From the NCBI GenBank assembly GCA_900545285.1, contig UQYK01000025.1, positions 1 through 25,350 on the forward strand: a DNA stretch of 25,350 nt. Direction: 5' to 3'. Both the position numbers and the translations under genes were made by a program. Numbering within the stretch: position 1 is the stretch's first letter; each line of letters starts with the position of its first letter. Positions 6,975 through 13,607 of the stretch are shown here, piece by piece. The stretch is from an uncultured Ruminococcus sp. (lineage in GTDB: Bacteria > Bacillota > Clostridia > Oscillospirales > Ruminococcaceae). The notes beneath the pieces were generated by a model. That model was not told where the DNA came from. It saw only the letters and a list, made by a program, of their open reading frames with translations, and made no database searches.

Positions 6975-7295
6975 TTAAATGGAAAAGGAACCGGAATCTC
7001 CGTTGATCACGTAGTACACCATTTCTTCTTCCGGCTTTACATACAGCTGAATCTCTTTTGCCGCTGTCTTAGGCTTGCTGTGCTCTGCGGACCATGCGAC
7101 GATAGCACGGTTGGTGAGAACATCAGTTGCCCACTCTTTTCCGGCGAACTGCAATGTAACACTTACAGTTTTCCGGACGCGTGTTGTTTTCTTCGGTGCA
7201 GTTTCCGCAGCAGGTGCGGCTTTCTTCACTGTCTTGGAAGCAGTTGTTTTTGCAGCTGCCGTCTGGGTACTGTCAGTTTTCTTCGGTCTCGGCAT
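6975..7295 (-). CDS. DUF6465-type small basic protein
   Basis: A 106-residue protein. Residues 1-42 are an Ala/Lys/Thr-rich tail (KTVKKAAPAAETAPKKTTR) resembling histone-H1 or HU-like tails. Residues 43-106 are a compact domain (VSVTLQFAGKEW, then EIQLYVKPEEEMVYYVI) that I recall as DUF6465 of Clostridia. The C-terminal half looks like a small beta-rich fold. It sits 20 bases behind HU in the same transcript, preceded by AGGAGG. Co-transcription with HU and the basic tail suggest a nucleoid-associated role, but this is inference; no function is established for the domain. Confidence 0.75.
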   Translation of the reverse strand: MPRPKKTDSTQTAAAKTTASKTVKKAAPAAETAPKKTTRVRKTVSVTLQFAGKEWATDVLTNRAIVAWSAEHSKPKTAAKEIQLYVKPEEEMVYYVINGDSGSFSI

Positions 7296-7315
7296 CTTTC
7301 ATTCCTCCTGCCCTA

Positions 7316-7591
7316 TTATACGTTTACAGATTCCTTCAGATTCTTGCTTGCCTTAAATACCGGTGCCTTCGAAGCAGCAACCTGTACCGGCTCGCCGGTT
7401 CTCGGGTTCTTGCATTCCTTTGCGCTGCGTTCCCGTACTTCAAAAGTACCAAACTTTGAAATGGTTACTTTATCACCGGAAGCCAGTGCTTCACGGATTG
7501 CATCAAATACTGCATTTACCAGTGCTTCCGCATCCTTCTTTGTGCAGTAATTTTCCTTGTTCAGCTTTTCAATCAGATCAGTTTTTGTCAT
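7316..7591 (-). CDS. hup: HU-family DNA-binding protein
   Basis: A 91-residue histone-like HU protein of standard length: MTKTDLIEKLN start, helical dimerisation part, GDKVTISKFGTFEVRERSAKECKNPRTGEPVQV (the beta arm with the conserved NPxTG turn), and the VFKASKNLKESV end. HU dimers bend and wrap DNA. GGAGGAG lies about 6 bases before the ATG, which fixes the start at 7591 rather than an upstream in-frame ATG. It is first in an operon with DUF6465 and is driven by a perfect promoter through a structured leader of about 85 bases. Confidence 0.95.
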   Translation of the reverse strand: MTKTDLIEKLNKENYCTKKDAEALVNAVFDAIREALASGDKVTISKFGTFEVRERSAKECKNPRTGEPVQVAASKAPVFKASKNLKESVNV

Positions 7592-7612
7592 AAAGTGCTC
7601 CTCCATAATATG

Positions 7613-7665
7613 GACAGGAAAACACGACACCGCCTGCGACAGGCGGACAGAAAGCATTTCCTGTC
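7613..7665 (-). promoter_or_regulatory. Structured 5' leader of hup
   Basis: On the minus strand GACAGGAAA (7657-7665) can pair with TTTCCTGTC (7613-7621). This encloses a perfect 7-bp triloop hairpin, CCGCCTG/CAGGCGG (7630-7646). An alternative hairpin pairs the same GACAG with a nearby CTGTC (7646-7650 region), so two folds compete. There is no T run. It lies between promoter and ribosome binding site. Confidence 0.5.
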
Positions 7666-7680
7666 TGTAATCTAATACGA

Positions 7681-7709
7681 ATTATATACCATTCCAAATC
7701 ATTTGTCAA
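7681..7709 (-). promoter_or_regulatory. Consensus promoter of hup
   Basis: TTGACA (7704-7709), 17 bases and TATAAT (7681-7686) on the minus strand, a perfect sigma-A match as expected for an abundant nucleoid protein. Confidence 0.88.
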
Positions 7710-7863
7710 GATTTTCGGAGAAAAATGACATTTGCACGGAATTCGGCCTGTTTTCGGTGGTTTTTTTATGGAAAAACACATAAAATTTCAGCTGATTTTT
7801 CAAAAAACCGATTGAAATGCAGTTTCTCTGTAAACCGCAGAAAAGCGCGGAAAATAGGGAGAT

Positions 7864-10464
7864 TTATCTTGCGATCAGCTTTGTACCGTCATAATCGATT
7901 GCAATGACGGTGCCCGGTGCCGGATCGTCAGCGATCATTTTTTTGGCAACAATGGTCTCCAGCTTTGACTGAATAAAGCGCTTCAGCGGACGTGCGCCGT
8001 AGTTGACATCATAGCCCTGTGCAACGATATACTCCTTTGCAGCATCGCTGACGACGAGTTCCAGCTGCTTTTCTTCCAGACGCTTCCGCAGCTTGTTCAG
8101 CAGCAGATCCACAATCCGGAATACCTCTGCTTTCATAAGGGGCTTGTAGAAGACGATTTCATCCAGACGGTTCAGGAATTCCGGCCGGAACTGCTGCCGC
8201 AACAATGCGTGCACTTCGTTCCGCGCTTCCTGAGAAATATTGCCCTCGCTGTCCATTCCTTCCAGAATATTAGGAGAACCCAGGTTTGAAGTCAGAATGA
8301 TAATGGTATTCTTAAAGTCAACCGTGCGGCCCTGCGAATCGGTAATCCGTCCATCATCCAGCACTTGCAACAGAATGTTAAAGACATCCGGATGCGCTTT
8401 TTCCACCTCGTCCAGAAGCACAACAGAGTAAGGCTTCCGACGTACTGCCTCTGTCAGCTGGCCGCCTTCTTCATAGCCTACATATCCCGGAGGCGCTCCG
8501 ATCAGACGGCTCACGCTGAATTTCTCCATATACTCGCTCATATCAATCCGGACAATGTTGTTTTCATCGTCAAACAGCGCTTCTGCCAATGCCTTGGCCA
8601 GTTCTGTTTTTCCGACACCGGTCGGCCCCAGGAAGAGGAACGATCCAAGCGGACGGTTGGGATCCTGAATGCCGGCACGGGAACGCAGAATAGCTTCGCT
8701 GACTTTTTCGACAGCTTCGTCCTGGCCAATCACACGCTGATGCAGAATCTCGTCCATGTGCAGGAGCTTTTCCCGTTCTCCCTCCATGAGCTTTGCCACC
8801 GGAATTCCTGTCCAGCGTCCCACAATCCGTGCGATTTCTTCTTCAGTAACTTTGTCCCGGAGCAGTGAATTTTTGTTTTCCTTTTGCTTTTCGGCAATGG
8901 CTTCCTCCTGCTCCAGCTGTTGCTTCAGCTGCGGCAGACGACCGTATTTCAGCTCAGCAGCTTTGTTCAGGTCATAGTCCCGTTCTGCCCGTTCAATCTC
9001 TGCATTCACCTGCTCCAGTTCTTCCCGGAGTTTCTGCACTTTAGAGATTGCGTCTTTTTCGTTTTCCCACTTTGCCTTCATCTCGTGGAACTGATCCCGC
9101 ATTTCCGAGAGCTCCTGCTGCACTTCTTTCAGATGTGCCTGAGAAAGCTTGTCATCTTCCTTCTTCAAGGCAGCCTCTTCAATTTCATGCTGCATGATCT
9201 TTCTGCGTATCTCGTCCAGCTCTGTAGGCATAGAGTCCATTTCTGTACGAATCATTGCACAGGCTTCATCTACCAGGTCAATTGCCTTATCCGGCAGGAA
9301 ACGATCAGTGATATACCGATTGGAAAGGGTTGCCGCAGCAATCAGCGCCTGATCCTGAATCTTAACACCATGGAATACCTCATACCGCTCTTTCAAGCCG
9401 CGGAGAATGGAAATGGTATCTTCCACAGTCGGTTCTTCTACCAGAACCGGCTGGAACCGCCGTTCCAGTGCGGCATCCTTTTCAATGTACTGACGATATT
9501 CATTCAGCGTTGTCGCGCCAATACAGTGGAGTTCGCCCCGAGCCAGCATCGGCTTCAGCAGATTTCCGGCATCCATTGCGCCATCAGATTTTCCGGCACC
9601 TACAATAGTATGGAGTTCGTCTATGAACAGAATGATGCCGCCTTCACTTTTCTTGACTTCATTCAGGACAGCCTTCAGACGCTCCTCAAATTCGCCCCGG
9701 TACTTTGCGCCGGCAATCAATGCGCCCAGATCCAGGGAAAAGATCTTTCGATCTTTCAGATTATCCGGAACATCTCCTCTGACAATTCGCAGAGCAAGAC
9801 CTTCTGCAATGGCAGTTTTTCCGACACCCGGTTCCCCGATCAGAACCGGATTATTCTTGGTCTTTCGGGAAAGAATCCGGATCACATTCCGGATTTCCGT
9901 ATCCCGACCGATAACCGGATCCAGTTTTCCGGCACGTGCACGTTCTACCAGATCCTGTCCGTATTTTGCGAGCACATCATAGGTTTCCTCCGGATTCTGA
10001 TCCGTTACTCTCTGATTGCCCCGTACCTTCATCAACGCCTCCAAAAAAGCCTCTTTCGTCACAGAAAAAGGCTTTAAGACCTCTTTCAGATTCTTGTCCA
10101 TTGCATCGAACAATCCGAGAACCAGGTGTTCTACAGAGACGAAATCGTCTTTCATGCGGCCGGCTTCTTTTTCTGCTTCCCGCAATGCACGGTCTACGTC
10201 CTGTGAAACATAGACTTCATCCGCTTTTCGGCCGCTTCCGGTAACAGCCGGAAGCTGATCAATGGCACGCTTTAATTGAATTTGTACATTGTCCACTGCC
10301 ACACCCATTTTTTCAAACAGCTGTGGAATCAGGCCGCCTTCCTGCCCTAACAGAGCGCTCATAAGATGAACCTGTTCAATCTGCTGATTTTGGTTTTCAA
10401 CCGCAAGGCCGTTTGCTGCCTGAATGGCTTCCAAAGATTTTTGTGTCAATTTCTGTGCATTCAT
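7864..10464 (-). CDS. clpB: ATP-dependent disaggregase ClpB
   Basis: An 866-residue ClpB of full length. The Clp N-domain covers 1-145. NBD1 has Walker A GEPGVGKT (210-217), pore loop KYRG (254-257) and Walker B IILFIDE (277-283). The coiled-coil M domain (about 400-540) separates ClpB from ClpA/ClpC. NBD2 has Walker A GPTGVGKT (613-620), GYVG pore loop (660-663) and Walker B VVLLDE (681-686). There is no ClpP-binding IGF/L loop signature that I can see, so it should act with DnaK in disaggregation rather than proteolysis. GAGGAGG precedes the ATG. It lies 72 bases after the ribbon-helix-helix gene with no clear promoter or terminator between them. No CIRCE or CtsR box is visible. Only a weak 4-bp hairpin follows the stop (7835-7850). 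Confidence 0.97.
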   Translation of the reverse strand: MNAQKLTQKSLEAIQAANGLAVENQNQQIEQVHLMSALLGQEGGLIPQLFEKMGVAVDNVQIQLKRAIDQLPAVTGSGRKADEVYVSQDVDRALREAEKEAGRMKDDFVSVEHLVLGLFDAMDKNLKEVLKPFSVTKEAFLEALMKVRGNQRVTDQNPEETYDVLAKYGQDLVERARAGKLDPVIGRDTEIRNVIRILSRKTKNNPVLIGEPGVGKTAIAEGLALRIVRGDVPDNLKDRKIFSLDLGALIAGAKYRGEFEERLKAVLNEVKKSEGGIILFIDELHTIVGAGKSDGAMDAGNLLKPMLARGELHCIGATTLNEYRQYIEKDAALERRFQPVLVEEPTVEDTISILRGLKERYEVFHGVKIQDQALIAAATLSNRYITDRFLPDKAIDLVDEACAMIRTEMDSMPTELDEIRRKIMQHEIEEAALKKEDDKLSQAHLKEVQQELSEMRDQFHEMKAKWENEKDAISKVQKLREELEQVNAEIERAERDYDLNKAAELKYGRLPQLKQQLEQEEAIAEKQKENKNSLLRDKVTEEEIARIVGRWTGIPVAKLMEGEREKLLHMDEILHQRVIGQDEAVEKVSEAILRSRAGIQDPNRPLGSFLFLGPTGVGKTELAKALAEALFDDENNIVRIDMSEYMEKFSVSRLIGAPPGYVGYEEGGQLTEAVRRKPYSVVLLDEVEKAHPDVFNILLQVLDDGRITDSQGRTVDFKNTIIILTSNLGSPNILEGMDSEGNISQEARNEVHALLRQQFRPEFLNRLDEIVFYKPLMKAEVFRIVDLLLNKLRKRLEEKQLELVVSDAAKEYIVAQGYDVNYGARPLKRFIQSKLETIVAKKMIADDPAPGTVIAIDYDGTKLIAR

Positions 10465-10536
10465 ATGGATAACCTCCTCAACTTAACAATGTGCTCTGAC
10501 AGCACGCTGTGATTTTTCTCTCTTTTGTCTATCTGT

Positions 10537-11199
10537 CTACAATGTCCGTGTCCAATTTTTCTGAATAGATCTGTATTGCTGTTCCAGCGTGTGATACAGG
10601 ATCGGTGCCGGAAGCTGCTGCTGTAATCCTGTAAAATAAGATTGCAGCACCGCATGCAGCATACAAATATAGTTTCCTACTGCATTTCCCAGATCCTCCT
10701 CTTCCGATACTCCATGCCGCAGCAGTGCTTGTTTCATGCGGCCGTTTTGAATCTGATAAAGTCCTTGTCCGCAGGCACTCTCCGGATAATAGGCGCACTC
10801 TAATTTTACCCAGAATTGAAAGAAACAATCCATCGCCTGCAGCAACGTCTGACTCTGGGTGCGGCAGGAGATTTGCAGCTGCCCGATTTCTTCTTTCCGC
10901 AGGTCTCGTAAAAGCTCTACCCGATATCGAATGGTGGGACGGTACTTATATTGCACTGCCCCTAAGATCGACAGCATGGCATCAGAGCCTTGCTCCTGCA
11001 CACGGAGAGAAGCATTCATCTGCCGGGATAAACAGGAAAACAACCGCTGCATTCTCTGTTCCGGCGTAATGCATTGTACGTGCTCCGCCAGAATCTGATT
11101 GATGTAATTAGAACGGCTTGTCCCCTGTTCCTCTGCCAGCAAATCTATGGCGGCCACTACATCATCCATCAGAATTAAACTGTATGTACTGCGCTTCAT
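10537..11199 (-). CDS. Ribbon-helix-helix (CopG/Arc-like) protein, putative regulator
   Basis: A 220-residue protein. The first 40 residues (MKRSTYSLILMDDVVAAIDL, then GTSRSNYINQILAEHV) fit a ribbon-helix-helix DNA-binding fold: a short basic strand, a helix, a SRSNYI turn and a second helix. The remainder (about 45-220) is a predicted helical domain I do not recognise, rich in Gln and Leu, with QALLRHGVSEEEDLGNAVGNY typical of a ligand or dimerisation region. The start is fixed by GGAGGTGATTCC eight bases upstream of ATG 11199. Immediately upstream of clpB on the same strand, it could be an autoregulator that also controls clpB, but this is inference only. Confidence 0.7.
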   Translation of the reverse strand: MKRSTYSLILMDDVVAAIDLLAEEQGTSRSNYINQILAEHVQCITPEQRMQRLFSCLSRQMNASLRVQEQGSDAMLSILGAVQYKYRPTIRYRVELLRDLRKEEIGQLQISCRTQSQTLLQAMDCFFQFWVKLECAYYPESACGQGLYQIQNGRMKQALLRHGVSEEEDLGNAVGNYICMLHAVLQSYFTGLQQQLPAPILYHTLEQQYRSIQKNWTRTL

Positions 11200-11230
11200 G
11201 GAATCACCTCCTGTCCGATTCTTTATTTTT

Positions 11231-11258
11231 ATTATACCACATAACAACAATTTGTCAA
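11231..11258 (-). promoter_or_regulatory. Promoter of the RHH-clpB unit
   Basis: TTGACA (11253-11258), 16 bases and TATAAT (11231-11236) on the minus strand. A small palindrome TTGCTATGCAA (11273-11283) just upstream is a possible operator. Confidence 0.75.
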
Positions 11259-11290
11259 GCACATTATATAATTTGCTATGCAAGTTTTTG

Positions 11291-11327
11291 AAAAGAAAAG
11301 ATAACCGCAGAGTTTACCTGCGGTTAT
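11291..11327 (-). terminator. Terminator of the VTC-DUF4956 operon
   Basis: ATAACCGCAG and CTGCGGTTAT (11301-11327) form a perfect 10-bp stem with a 7-base loop. CTTTTCTTTT follows on the minus strand. Confidence 0.85.
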
Positions 11328-11379
11328 TTCTAAAATATGAATTTCTGCTTCAAAAAGAAAAGCAAATAGCAATTGTTTT

Positions 11380-12132
11380 TTAAACCTTGGGGTCATAAAC
11401 CTGATCCTGAAACTTGTACAGAGACAGAATTACCGTCAAATTGCCGTTTAATTTCCGGAGATCGTCAATAAACTGTTTCTGATCCACATCGTTTTTCATT
11501 TCAATACTGTAGACCAGTTCAAACAAGGATCCAAAATTCGTTGTCTTAACCCGTTTCAGGTGCCAGCTGGTGGTATTCTGATCCAAAATCTTGTCGAACA
11601 GGCCGATGTAGTTTAAGTTTTCCGGAATGGTGATTTTCAGTGTCATGCTGCTGGTTTTGCAAGAACCATATTGAAATACTTCAATCAGGATCAATACAGC
11701 TGCGATAATTGCGAAAAAGACGAATACAAACCACAGGTGTCCGCCGCCGTTAATGCCACAGATCACGCCAGTTGCCATTGCAAAGAAAACATAGGTGATA
11801 TCCTTTGGATCTCCCGGAACCGTCCGGTAACGGCAAAGGGTAAATACGCCGGCCAGACTCAGGGCACTTGCCATGGAATTGATCATAACCAGCACAATGG
11901 CAACGATCGGCGGCAGCATCAGCAATGTCATTACATAGCTCTGGGTGTAGCCGGATTTGCGGTGGGTAAAGATGTAAACCAAACTAATGAGAAATCCCAT
12001 CAGGACACCAAACAGCAGTGCCACCAGCATATCCGTAACAGAAGCGGCTCCCTTTCCGGAAGCAAATGTAGACACCAGGGAAGAAAGATCAGATGCAGAC
12101 TCTGAAAGCATTGTTGTAATTGTGTTAAGCAT
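11380..12132 (-). CDS. DUF4956 membrane protein
   Basis: A 250-residue protein with four predicted membrane segments (about 34-55, 66-85, 112-128 and 131-152), including the conserved loop SLAGVFTLCRYRTVPGDPKDITYVF characteristic of DUF4956. A soluble C-terminal domain of about 90 residues follows. Its start overlaps the VTC-domain gene stop by 8 bases, so the two are translationally coupled. DUF4956 proteins commonly sit beside VTC-type polyphosphate-polymerase-like proteins, suggesting a shared membrane complex, possibly in polyphosphate or cell-surface polymer metabolism. The exact role is unknown. Confidence 0.85.
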   Translation of the reverse strand: MLNTITTMLSESASDLSSLVSTFASGKGAASVTDMLVALLFGVLMGFLISLVYIFTHRKSGYTQSYVMTLLMLPPIVAIVLVMINSMASALSLAGVFTLCRYRTVPGDPKDITYVFFAMATGVICGINGGGHLWFVFVFFAIIAAVLILIEVFQYGSCKTSSMTLKITIPENLNYIGLFDKILDQNTTSWHLKRVKTTNFGSLFELVYSIEMKNDVDQKQFIDDLRKLNGNLTVILSLYKFQDQVYDPKV

Positions 12133-12904
12133 AATCGTAACGTCTCCTTTTCTCTAATTGCAGCTGAGGCCGGTTCCAGGCCAGCTGGTTTTGGACATAC
12201 ATTTCATAGGCACGGCCGTATTTAGAAAAGCTGGTCTTGTAAATCTGAAAGGCTGCCAGTTCCTCTGCCAGCCACATCGGCATGGATTCCGCGATTTTCA
12301 CTTCCATCAGGCGGCAGTCCTCCGGAATCAGAAGATCCCCATAGCTCTGCTGGGACAGTGTCACTTCACTTCGCCTTCCTGTCAATGCCCGGTCAAAGGT
12401 CAGCCGGAAGTCCGGATCGTCCTTTCCGAAGAAAGCGGCACGCTGATAACTAATGTATTCTTTGGGCAGAAGCGGCGCATAGCGGGCACAAAGCATGTCG
12501 ATTTCATCCATCACCTGCTCCTGAATGTATTTTCCGCCGAAATGCGGCCGAATGCCATGCTGCATGTAAGCCTCCGCTTCTTCCAGCGTTATTGTCACAC
12601 GCCGCTTATTGACAATACCGCCGATTTTCTTCTTGATTTCCGGGAAAACGGTATCGCCGGGCTGTGCCGGTGACAGATAACTGCGAAGCCTCAGCTTCTC
12701 TTTATAATACGGCTTGGACAAGGACTCCCGGATCATGTAATCATCCGGCGTGTCATAGTATACATTGTAAATGCCATATTCTTTTCCATCTACGCAAAAC
12801 GGATCCGGCTGCATATAGCGATCCAGCAGGGACTGGATTGCGTGAAACTGCTCTGCGGTCAGGAGAAATTTGAGTTCCTTTCGGGCGAATGTCTGAATTG
12901 CCAT
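12125..12904 (-). CDS. VTC-domain polyphosphate polymerase-like protein
   Basis: A 259-residue protein with the VTC (triphosphate-tunnel) fold. Visible features are RKELKF (8-13), the YKEKLRLRSY basic strand (67-76), PEIKKKIGGIVNKRR (88-102), YISYQRAAF (150-158), LTFDRALTGR (168-177) and LMEVKI (199-204), giving the alternating Arg/Lys and Glu residues that line the tunnel. In yeast VTC4 the domain makes polyphosphate from ATP; bacterial homologues are annotated as polyphosphate polymerase domain proteins but are little studied. The preferred start ATG 12904 has only a weak GGGCGG nearby. A strong AAAGGAGG lies 34 bases upstream with a perfect hairpin in between. The frame is open to 13060, but no ATG or GTG is suitably placed for that Shine-Dalgarno. 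Confidence 0.85.
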   Translation of the reverse strand: MAIQTFARKELKFLLTAEQFHAIQSLLDRYMQPDPFCVDGKEYGIYNVYYDTPDDYMIRESLSKPYYKEKLRLRSYLSPAQPGDTVFPEIKKKIGGIVNKRRVTITLEEAEAYMQHGIRPHFGGKYIQEQVMDEIDMLCARYAPLLPKEYISYQRAAFFGKDDPDFRLTFDRALTGRRSEVTLSQQSYGDLLIPEDCRLMEVKIAESMPMWLAEELAAFQIYKTSFSKYGRAYEMYVQNQLAWNRPQLQLEKRRRYDYA

Positions 12905-12911
12905 ATTCCGC

Positions 12912-12943
12912 CCTGTACAGTGAGATACTGTACAGGTTCCTCC
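12912..12943 (-). promoter_or_regulatory. Shine-Dalgarno separated from start codon by a hairpin (VTC gene)
   Basis: On the minus strand GGAGG (12939-12943) is followed two bases later by CCTGTACAG, a 7-base loop, and CTGTACAGG (12912-12936), a perfect 9-bp stem. The ATG then follows 7 bases after the stem. The linear gap from Shine-Dalgarno to ATG is 34 bases, but 9 bases if the stem-loop is folded out, which is the optimal spacing. Confidence 0.65.
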
Positions 12944-12968
12944 TTTCGTATATTTTGTTTCTGTTGTC

Positions 12969-12997
12969 ATTATAGAATACAATGCTTGAAATAGTCT
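12969..12997 (-). promoter_or_regulatory. Possible promoter of the VTC-DUF4956 operon
   Basis: A perfect -10 TATAAT (12969-12974) lies on the minus strand, but the -35 region 17 bases upstream (AGACTA) is a poor match. Confidence 0.4.
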
Positions 12998-13047
12998 TAA
13001 TGTTTTTAGTAAAATTAACGATTTCCAAAAAGTCTTGTTTGCAGCGG

Positions 13048-13076
13048 TTGCATTTTCCATGAGATTCTTGTATAAT
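13048..13076 (+). promoter_or_regulatory. Promoter of the YdbC/PC4-like gene
   Basis: TTGCAT (13048-13053), 17 bases and TATAAT (13071-13076) on the plus strand, divergent from the VTC operon. Confidence 0.7.
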
Positions 13077-13133
13077 GAAACACATGCACAGGGATCCTGT
13101 ACAATTCTATTTTAATTGAGGAGTAACGAGAAA

Positions 13134-13367
13134 ATGGCAGAACTGAAATACGAAATCGTGGAACATGTAGGCGTAATCGGCGAAAATGCACGGGGCTGGA
13201 ACAAGGAACTGAACTTAGTAAGCTGGAACGAAAGAGAACCCAAATACGATCTCCGAGACTGGGCACCGGATCACAGCAAAATGGGCAAGGGCGTAACCCT
13301 TTCTGCAGACGAAGTGGCTGCACTGAAAGACCTTTTGAACACCATTGATTTTGATTCTTTTGAATAA
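13134..13367 (+). CDS. YdbC / PC4-type single-strand DNA-binding protein
   Basis: A 77-residue protein matching the YdbC family (PC4-like fold): EIVEHVGVIGENARGWNKELNLVSWN, then YDLRDWAPDHSKMGKGVTLS. PC4-type proteins bind single-stranded nucleic acids as homodimers, and the Lactococcus YdbC structure shows this fold. The ATG at 13134 is preceded by GAGGAG. A TTG 18 bases upstream overlaps that site and is not used. It is monocistronic, with its own promoter and strong terminator. Its cellular role in Firmicutes is not settled. Confidence 0.9.
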   Translation: MAELKYEIVEHVGVIGENARGWNKELNLVSWNEREPKYDLRDWAPDHSKMGKGVTLSADEVAALKDLLNTIDFDSFE

Positions 13368-13387
13368 GAAGCTGTTCTCATAAAGTG

Positions 13388-13438
13388 AAAAGCGGCACCT
13401 GGCAAAGTAAGCTTTCTTTTTTGCCGGGTGTCGCTTTT
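13388..13438 (+). terminator. Terminator of the YdbC-like gene
   Basis: A 19-bp stem (13388-13406 with 13420-13438) containing two G-U pairs; the AAAAGCG and CGCTTTT ends supply the T run. It may act in both directions. Confidence 0.8.
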
Positions 13439-13506
13439 GCATTTGTAGAATCTGTCAATTTATGCATGTCAAAAATGTGCGCATTATACAAAACTTGCAA
13501 AACACC

Positions 13507-13535
13507 TTGTGATTTTGCTCCAAATGTATTATAAT
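13507..13535 (+). promoter_or_regulatory. Promoter of the iorAB-ligase operon
   Basis: TTGTGA (13507-13512), 17 bases and TATAAT (13530-13535). A 6-bp hairpin (AGCGCC with GGCGTT, about 13551-13569) lies in the short leader. Confidence 0.65.
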
Positions 13536-13607
13536 ATGTAGATGTAGCACAGCGCCCACAGCAGGCGTTGTATTTCTATCACTATTGAATCGAAAGAAGG
13601 GAATCTG

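Noticed and set aside
7835..7850. Terminator after clpB
   Set aside because: The stem is only four base pairs (CCGC/GCGG) with a poor T run.
8884..10077. Long plus-strand open frame antisense to clpB
   Set aside because: Cys/Phe/His-rich shadow of the ClpB coding frame without motifs or a start signal.
10491..10505. Inverted repeat GTGCT/AGCAC before clpB as a CIRCE element
   Set aside because: Lacks the TTAGCACTC and GAGTGCTAA halves; only 5 bp and no further match.
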